Shown piece after piece: positions 59,646 through 64,000 of a stretch of 64,000 nt of DNA. This DNA is from JAIUNP01 sp020161975. Its GTDB lineage: Bacteria > Pseudomonadota > Alphaproteobacteria > Rhizobiales > Beijerinckiaceae. Position 1 is the stretch's first letter. Each line of letters begins with the position of its first letter. The stretch is from positions 1-64,000 of the forward strand of contig DAIOGK010000018.1 in NCBI GenBank assembly GCA_036745275.1, in the 5' to 3' direction. A program made the translations under genes and the position numbers. The notes beneath the pieces were generated by a model. The model had not been told where the DNA came from. It did no database searches and worked only from the letters and a program-made list of their open reading frames with translations.

Positions 59646-61795
59646 CGACACAGCACCCAAGGCATCCGCCTGTGACACATCCTGCCATGCCGGCTGAATC
59701 GCCGCTGGCCATGCCCACGCAATCCTTCCGCTCCTGGAGTGCGAAGGAAAAGCGCACACTTGTGAACGCGGCAGCGGCAGCCACTCCCACGCTCATCCGC
59801 CTGTGGGTGTTTGGCGGCGGGCTGCTGATCACGGCCTATGGCGCCTACGAGATGTACCGGGTGGTGAACGCCGGCACGGGAATTACCTTTCTCCAGTGGC
59901 TGCTGGTGATCCTGTTCGTCGCGAATTTCATCTGGATTGCGCTGGCCTTCACGGGCGCGGTGGCCGGGTTTTTCTCGCTGCTGTTCAACAGGCCGCGCAG
60001 CATGGTGCGGCCTGCCACGCTTTCCGGGCGGACCGCCGTGGTCATGCCGATCTACAACGAGGCGCCGAGCCGGGTGTTTGCAGCCATGCAGACCATGGCC
60101 GAGGGCGTGTCAGCCTCCGGTCTTGGTAGCCATTTCGACTTCTTCTTCCTTTCGGATACAACCGACCCGGATGCCTGGATCGCAGAGGAGCGCGCCTATT
60201 TCGCGCTGCGCGAGAAATTCCCGCACGATATTCGCCTGTTCTACCGCCATCGCATCAAGAACACCGGGCGCAAGGCTGGCAACATTGCCGATTTTGTGAC
60301 CCGTTGGGGCGGCGCCTATGACCATATGCTGGTTCTGGATGCGGACAGCCTCGTCGAGGGGGACACGATCGTCGGTCTCGCCGGCGCGATGGAGGCCGAC
60401 CCCGACAGCGGCATCATCCAGACCCTGCCGCTGATCATCAACCGCAACACCCTGTTTGCGCGGCTCCAGCAGTTCGCAGCGCGCGTTTATGGCCCCGTGA
60501 TCGCCGAGGGGCTGCGTCTTTGGATGGGGCGTGACGGCAACTACTGGGGCCACAACGCGATCATCCGCACCAAAGCCTTCGCTGATCATTGCGGAATGCC
60601 CGAACTCTCGGGCAAGCCGCCCTTCGGCGGACACATCATGAGCCATGATTTCGTCGAAGCCGCGCTGATCCGCCGCGCGGGCTGGTCGGTGACGATGATC
60701 CCCGGCCTTGTCGGCTCCTATGAGGAGAGCCCGCCCTCGCTGATCGACCTGACGGCGCGCGACCGGCGCTGGTGCCAGGGCAACCTGCAACACACCCGCG
60801 TGATCGGCGCCAAGGGCTTCCGATGGGCGACGCGCCACCACTTTCTCACAGGCATCGTCTCCTATCTCGCCTCGCCTCTGTGGCTGGCGCAGCTGGTTGT
60901 CGGTATCATGCTGGTCATTCAGGCCTATCTGATCCGACCGGAATATTTCACCTCGGAATTTTCGCTGTTTCCGGCCTGGCCGCGTTTCGATGCCGAGCGC
61001 GCGCTGAACCTCTTCCTCGTCACCATGGGTATCCTGTTGGCACCGAAGCTGTTCGGCTGGCTGCTGGCGCTGCTGCGCTCCGACGAGCGCCGGGCCTATG
61101 GTGGCGCCATCCGGCTGACGCTCTCGGCGATCTTTGAAACCATCATGTCAGCCCTCATTGCACCGATCATGATGGTGATCCAGTCCGGCGCGGTGTTCCA
61201 GATCCTCTTCGGCGGCGATACCGGCTGGAAGCCGCAACGGCGGGATGACGGCACCATGCCCCTCAGCGACATCGTGCGGCGGCATCGCGGCCATGTGGCG
61301 CTTGGTGTCTTTACCGGCATCGTTACCTATCTGATCTCGCCTTCGCTGTTTGCCTGGATGTCACCGACCATTCTCGGCCTGCTGCTCGCCATCCTGATTT
61401 CCTGGTGGACGGCGCTGAGCAGCCTCGGCATCGCGCTGAAACACTTCGGCCTGCTCTGGACGCCGGAGGAGCGCAGTCCTCCGGCCATCGCAGAGCGGTC
61501 GAATGCACTGCAAGCCCACTACGGCGACTTCGATATGGTAGACGGCGTCACGGCCCTGCACGACGACGAAAAGCTGCGGGACCGGCACAACGATCTTTTG
61601 CCCCACCATATCCGGCGCCGGCGCGGCGAGATCGACCGCGACCATGTGGTGGCGGAAGCCAAGATCGCAGATGCGGAAACCATCGCGGATGCCGCCGCCT
61701 GGCTGACGACGCGGGAAAAAACCATTGCCTTGCAGGATCGTGCGCTTGTTGCCATGCTCGCACAGTTGCAACACGCGCCCGGACATCCCAAATAG
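59633..61795 (+). CDS. opgH: Glucans biosynthesis glucosyltransferase OpgH
   Basis: This GT2 enzyme polymerises and exports the beta-1,2-glucan backbone from UDP-glucose across the inner membrane. The 720-residue protein has about seven helices. The catalytic domain has VVMPIYNEAPSRVFAAMQTM, FFLSDTTDPDAWIAEE, HMLVLDADSLVEGD, MSHDFVEAALIRRAGW and the terminal RDRRWCQGNLQHTRV, the family's variant of QxxRW. It overlaps opgG by 13 bp, so the two are coupled. The tail beyond 640 is soluble. Confidence 0.95.
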   Translation: MDAVTTQHPRHPPVTHPAMPAESPLAMPTQSFRSWSAKEKRTLVNAAAAATPTLIRLWVFGGGLLITAYGAYEMYRVVNAGTGITFLQWLLVILFVANFIWIALAFTGAVAGFFSLLFNRPRSMVRPATLSGRTAVVMPIYNEAPSRVFAAMQTMAEGVSASGLGSHFDFFFLSDTTDPDAWIAEERAYFALREKFPHDIRLFYRHRIKNTGRKAGNIADFVTRWGGAYDHMLVLDADSLVEGDTIVGLAGAMEADPDSGIIQTLPLIINRNTLFARLQQFAARVYGPVIAEGLRLWMGRDGNYWGHNAIIRTKAFADHCGMPELSGKPPFGGHIMSHDFVEAALIRRAGWSVTMIPGLVGSYEESPPSLIDLTARDRRWCQGNLQHTRVIGAKGFRWATRHHFLTGIVSYLASPLWLAQLVVGIMLVIQAYLIRPEYFTSEFSLFPAWPRFDAERALNLFLVTMGILLAPKLFGWLLALLRSDERRAYGGAIRLTLSAIFETIMSALIAPIMMVIQSGAVFQILFGGDTGWKPQRRDDGTMPLSDIVRRHRGHVALGVFTGIVTYLISPSLFAWMSPTILGLLLAILISWWTALSSLGIALKHFGLLWTPEERSPPAIAERSNALQAHYGDFDMVDGVTALHDDEKLRDRHNDLLPHHIRRRRGEIDRDHVVAEAKIADAETIADAAAWLTTREKTIALQDRALVAMLAQLQHAPGHPK

Positions 61796-61862
61796 GAGAT
61801 GTGCTGCATGTGAGCATTTCACATGCGAATCATGGATCGACTGCCCATCGGAGGACTGGAAC

Positions 61863-62303
61863 ATGGGATTGTTTTCATTTGTCAAAAGCGTCGGCGAGAA
61901 GCTGTTCGGCGCCAGCGAAGCCAAGGCCGCCACGGCTGACGAACTGAAAAAGGAAGTGGCCAAGCATGGCCTCAACGCCGACGGGCTGAACATCGCCGTC
62001 GATGGCGACAAGGTGAGCGTGTCCGGCACGGCCATGAGCCAGGCAGACGCCGAGAAGATCATCCTGGCGCTCGGCAACACGATCGGCGTCGCGCAGGTCG
62101 ATTCGCAGCTCGTCTCCAAGCAGGCCGAACCGGAATCGCGGATGTACACTGTGAAGGCTGGCGACAACCTGTCGAAGATCTCGAAGGCGATGTACGGCAA
62201 TCCGAACCACTACAACGAGATTTTCGAGGCCAACAAGCCGCTGCTGAAGCACCCCGACAAGATCTATCCCGGTCAGGTGCTGCGCATTCCGGCCCTCGGA
62301 TGA
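61863..62303 (+). CDS. BON-LysM protein, Kbp/YgaU-like
   Basis: This is a 146-residue protein with no signal peptide. A BON domain covers about residues 25-85 (GLNIAVDGDKVSVSGTA), and a LysM domain covers 94-144 (YTVKAGDNLSKISKAMYGN and IYPGQVLRIP). This matches E. coli Kbp (YgaU), a cytoplasmic potassium-binding protein. GGAG lies 11 nt before ATG 61863. It starts 67 nt after opgH on the same strand and is followed by a strong terminator, so it may share the osmotic-response transcript of opgGH. Confidence 0.9.
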   Translation: MGLFSFVKSVGEKLFGASEAKAATADELKKEVAKHGLNADGLNIAVDGDKVSVSGTAMSQADAEKIILALGNTIGVAQVDSQLVSKQAEPESRMYTVKAGDNLSKISKAMYGNPNHYNEIFEANKPLLKHPDKIYPGQVLRIPALG

Positions 62304-62329
62304 ACCACATCTGTCGTTAGCGTTTGACC

Positions 62330-62370
62330 CGCGCCCGCTGTTCCCCTAAACAGCGGGCGCGTTTCGTTTT
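62330..62370 (+). terminator. Strong intrinsic terminator after the BON-LysM gene
   Basis: Thirteen-bp perfect stem CGCGCCCGCTGTT / AACAGCGGGCGCG with a 6-nt loop, followed by TTTCGTTTT. It closes the opgG-opgH-BON/LysM block and separates it from tRNA-Lys. Confidence 0.92.
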
Positions 62371-62417
62371 GGGCGAAGCGCACCGGCAGAGCCGGTGGGT
62401 GCCGCCGTGGCGGCCCC

Positions 62418-62492
62418 GGGCGGGTAGCTCAGTGGTAGAGCACGTGACTTTTAATCATGTGGTCGAGGGTTCGATCCCCTCCCCGCTCACCA
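62418..62492 (+). tRNA. tRNA-Lys (anticodon UUU)
   Basis: This 75-nt cloverleaf has acceptor stem GGGCGGG / CCCGCTC (one G-T pair), a D-arm with AGCTCAGTGGTAGAGC, anticodon stem-loop GTGACTTTTAATCAT with anticodon TTT, and T-arm GAGGGTTCGATCCCCTC. The 3' CCA is encoded. Downstream DNA shows no integrase or duplicated 3' end. Confidence 0.97.
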
Positions 62493-62567
62493 ATTTCCGG
62501 AAATCCGAACAGAACGCTTGATTGCCGGCAAATCAAATCGTCAAATGGCCTGAACCGGAGCCATTTG

Positions 62568-63347
62568 ATGACTGACATTTCCCTTCGCCTTGCTGCTGCC
62601 CAAACCATTGCACGCGATCTCGGGGCGCTCGCGATGAGCTATTTCACCGACCGGACGAAGCTCGGCACGTCCATGAAAGGCGCGCAGGACTGGCTGACCG
62701 TCGCTGACGGCACGGTCGAGGCAACATTCCGTACGCGGATTGCCGAACTCTTCCCCGATGATTCGGTCATGGGCGAGGAACAGGGCGGCGGCGCATCCGA
62801 CCGGCTGTGGATCATCGACCCCATCGACGGCACCGCGAACTTCGCGCACGGCGACCGGCAATGGTGCATTTCCATCGGCTTTCTCGCCAATGGCCGGCCC
62901 GAATTCGGCATTCTCTATGCCCCGGCTCTGGATGAGTTCTTCATGGGCCGGCGCGGCCATGGCGCGAGCCTCAACGGCAAGCCGATCCGTGTGGCGGATA
63001 CGGCCAGCATCAGCCAGTCCTCGCTGGAAATCGGCTGGTCGAATCGCCGCCCGCTTGACGAGTATCTCGACCGGGTGCGGCGCTGCTTCCAGGCCGGCGC
63101 TTCGGTCAAGCGCGCAGCCTCGGGCGCCATGGGCCTTGCCTACTGCGCCTGCGGTCGCACGGATGGCTATGCAGAAAGCCATATCAACGCCTGGGATGTC
63201 GCAGCGGGCGTGGTGATCGCTGCCGAGGCCGGTGCCTATGTCAACGATTTCTTCGCCAGCGCCACAGCCCTGAAGAACGGCAATCCAATTATTGCGCTGG
63301 CACCAGGGATCGTGGATGAGGGGCGACGTCTTCTGGCGCTGGATTGA
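62568..63347 (+). CDS. Inositol-monophosphatase-family phosphatase
   Basis: This is a 259-residue Mg-dependent phosphatase of the IMPase superfamily. Metal-ligand motifs are visible: VMGEEQGGG, the core WIIDPIDGTANFAHG and the C-terminal INAWDVAAGVVIAAEAGA. It may be a histidinol-phosphatase (HisN type), an inositol phosphatase or a SuhB relative; sequence alone does not decide. GGAG lies 7 nt before ATG 62568. It follows tRNA-Lys by 75 nt and converges with the next gene, 15 nt apart. Confidence 0.9.
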   Translation: MTDISLRLAAAQTIARDLGALAMSYFTDRTKLGTSMKGAQDWLTVADGTVEATFRTRIAELFPDDSVMGEEQGGGASDRLWIIDPIDGTANFAHGDRQWCISIGFLANGRPEFGILYAPALDEFFMGRRGHGASLNGKPIRVADTASISQSSLEIGWSNRRPLDEYLDRVRRCFQAGASVKRAASGAMGLAYCACGRTDGYAESHINAWDVAAGVVIAAEAGAYVNDFFASATALKNGNPIIALAPGIVDEGRRLLALD

Positions 63348-63362
63348 GCGGCGCCGGTCGCG

Positions 63363-64000
63363 TCAGGCGCAGCCCGCCCGGCGCGCCTGACGCCAGAACA
63401 CCCACAGCTTACGCAGGCGGGACAGATCAACCCGCCGCTCGAACGGGTTGCCTGTGCCGCGTGCCAAGGCATCAAGATAGGGCTGCACCAGCGCAATCGG
63501 AAGGAAGGCCGGAGCGCTTTGCGGCGTCACCGCACCGATATGCCGGCGCGTTTCGGCAAGGTGATGCCTGGCGCGATTCACCACCTCCGCCAGCGCCGCC
63601 CTGAGTGCCGGACTGTCGCGCCCGGCGCGGATATCCGCCGCTTCGACGCCGTGCTGGCTGAGAACCTCCGCCGGCGGCACGAACACCTGCCCCTGCCGCG
63701 CCTGCCATGGGAAGGCGCGCAACAGCCCTGTCAGCGCATAGGCAACGCCGGCATGGCCAGCCGCATCCACACCAGCTGCCTCCCGGCCCTGGTTCAGCAC
63801 CAGCGTCGCAAGACGGATCAGGGCAGAAGAGGTTTCACCGCAATAACCCTCAAGATCAAGCCATGTCGGCATCGGGTCGTCGTAGAGGTCAAAGGTCCGC
63901 GCCTCGATCAGATCGAGAAACGCCTGCACCGGCAACGAGAAGCGCGCGATGGTGTCCATCAATGCGCGGGCCAGCGGATGGTCGGCAGCCTCCCCCGCAC
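63363..64000 (-). CDS. Squalene/phytoene synthase family protein, N-terminus outside window
   Basis: The C-terminal 210 or so residues of a trans-prenyltransferase-like protein are present; the frame runs off the window edge (reading AGEAADHPLARALMDTIARF at the border). Landmarks are PVQAFLDLIEARTFDLYDDPMP, the metal region DLEGYCGETSSALIRL, and a second region with AGHAGVAYALTGLLRAFPW. It lacks a clear second DxxxD of true squalene synthases, so it may be an NDUFAF6-like or other family member. ATG 63962 is internal and not the real start. Confidence 0.88.
   Translation of the reverse strand, partial: AGEAADHPLARALMDTIARFSLPVQAFLDLIEARTFDLYDDPMPTWLDLEGYCGETSSALIRLATLVLNQGREAAGVDAAGHAGVAYALTGLLRAFPWQARQGQVFVPPAEVLSQHGVEAADIRAGRDSPALRAALAEVVNRARHHLAETRRHIGAVTPQSAPAFLPIALVQPYLDALARGTGNPFERRVDLSRLRKLWVFWRQARRAGCA

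Noticed and set aside
62418..62567. tRNA-Lys as an integration site of a mobile element
   Set aside because: No integrase, no duplicated tRNA end, and a normal housekeeping gene follows.

Overview
The window is a GC-rich bacterial chromosome segment from an alphaproteobacterium, most likely of the order Hyphomicrobiales (Rhizobiales). The evidence is gene order and protein type: rpsF-rpsR-DUF2232-rplI; dnaE ... rpsB-tsf-pyrH-frr-uppS-cdsA-dxr-rseP-bamA-lpxD-fabZ-lpxA-lpxB; gltA, gltX, comEC, lexA, moeA-moaC-trpC in a row; an S2 protein with the C-terminal extension seen in rhizobial relatives; and an exact GTTC-N7-GTTC (alphaproteobacterial SOS type) box in front of lexA. There is no rRNA, CRISPR array, insertion sequence or recognisable prophage. 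One tRNA gene, tRNA-Lys(UUU), is present.

Layout. 1-3.7 kb: a possible ORF relic, DUF2218 and YbaN-type genes, then the ribosomal operon rpsF-rpsR-DUF2232-rplI with a good promoter and a long leader. 3.8-9.6 kb: a minus-strand block of poorly characterised genes: a TIR/coiled-coil/membrane/Sel1-repeat protein, a TRIC-type channel, a DUF815 ATPase, a GNAT-like protein and a DUF4105 membrane protein. This block is driven by a promoter that is back to back with a plus-strand promoter carrying an SOS-like box. That second promoter precedes a 33-residue membrane ORF and dnaE. 9.9-27.3 kb: replication, translation elongation, isoprenoid, phospholipid, outer-membrane assembly and lipid A genes, all on the plus strand. 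27.3-36.7 kb: gltA, gltX, comEC, lexA, molybdenum cofactor genes, trpC and queF. 36.7-48.3 kb: a low-GC gap, small hypothetical genes, MBL-fold hydrolase, lytic transglycosylase, tatD, metG, eno, a thioredoxin-like lipoprotein, mazG, a COQ10-like protein, a membrane protein fused to a spermidine-synthase-like domain, and frmA. 48.4-58 kb: a flavoprotein, recG, a monooxygenase-like protein, DUF502, and glmU/glmS with a GST and a sterol-desaturase-like gene between them. 58-64 kb: opgG-opgH, a BON-LysM protein, tRNA-Lys, an inositol-monophosphatase-family gene and a truncated squalene/phytoene synthase-family gene.

How the genes work together. Much of the window serves the cell envelope: lipid A (lpxD, lpxA, lpxB, fabZ), UDP-GlcNAc supply (glmS, glmU), undecaprenyl carrier and isoprenoids (uppS, dxr), phospholipids (cdsA), beta-barrel assembly (bamA), regulated proteolysis (rseP) and periplasmic glucans (opgGH). 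lpxI, usually found between lpxA and lpxB in this clade, is absent; lpxA and lpxB are 6 nt apart. The most interesting candidate for undescribed biology is the 33-residue membrane ORF at 9751-9852. It has a near-consensus promoter whose spacer holds a one-mismatch SOS box. The neighbouring DUF4105-GNAT-DUF815-TRIC-TIR/Sel1 block is the second candidate.
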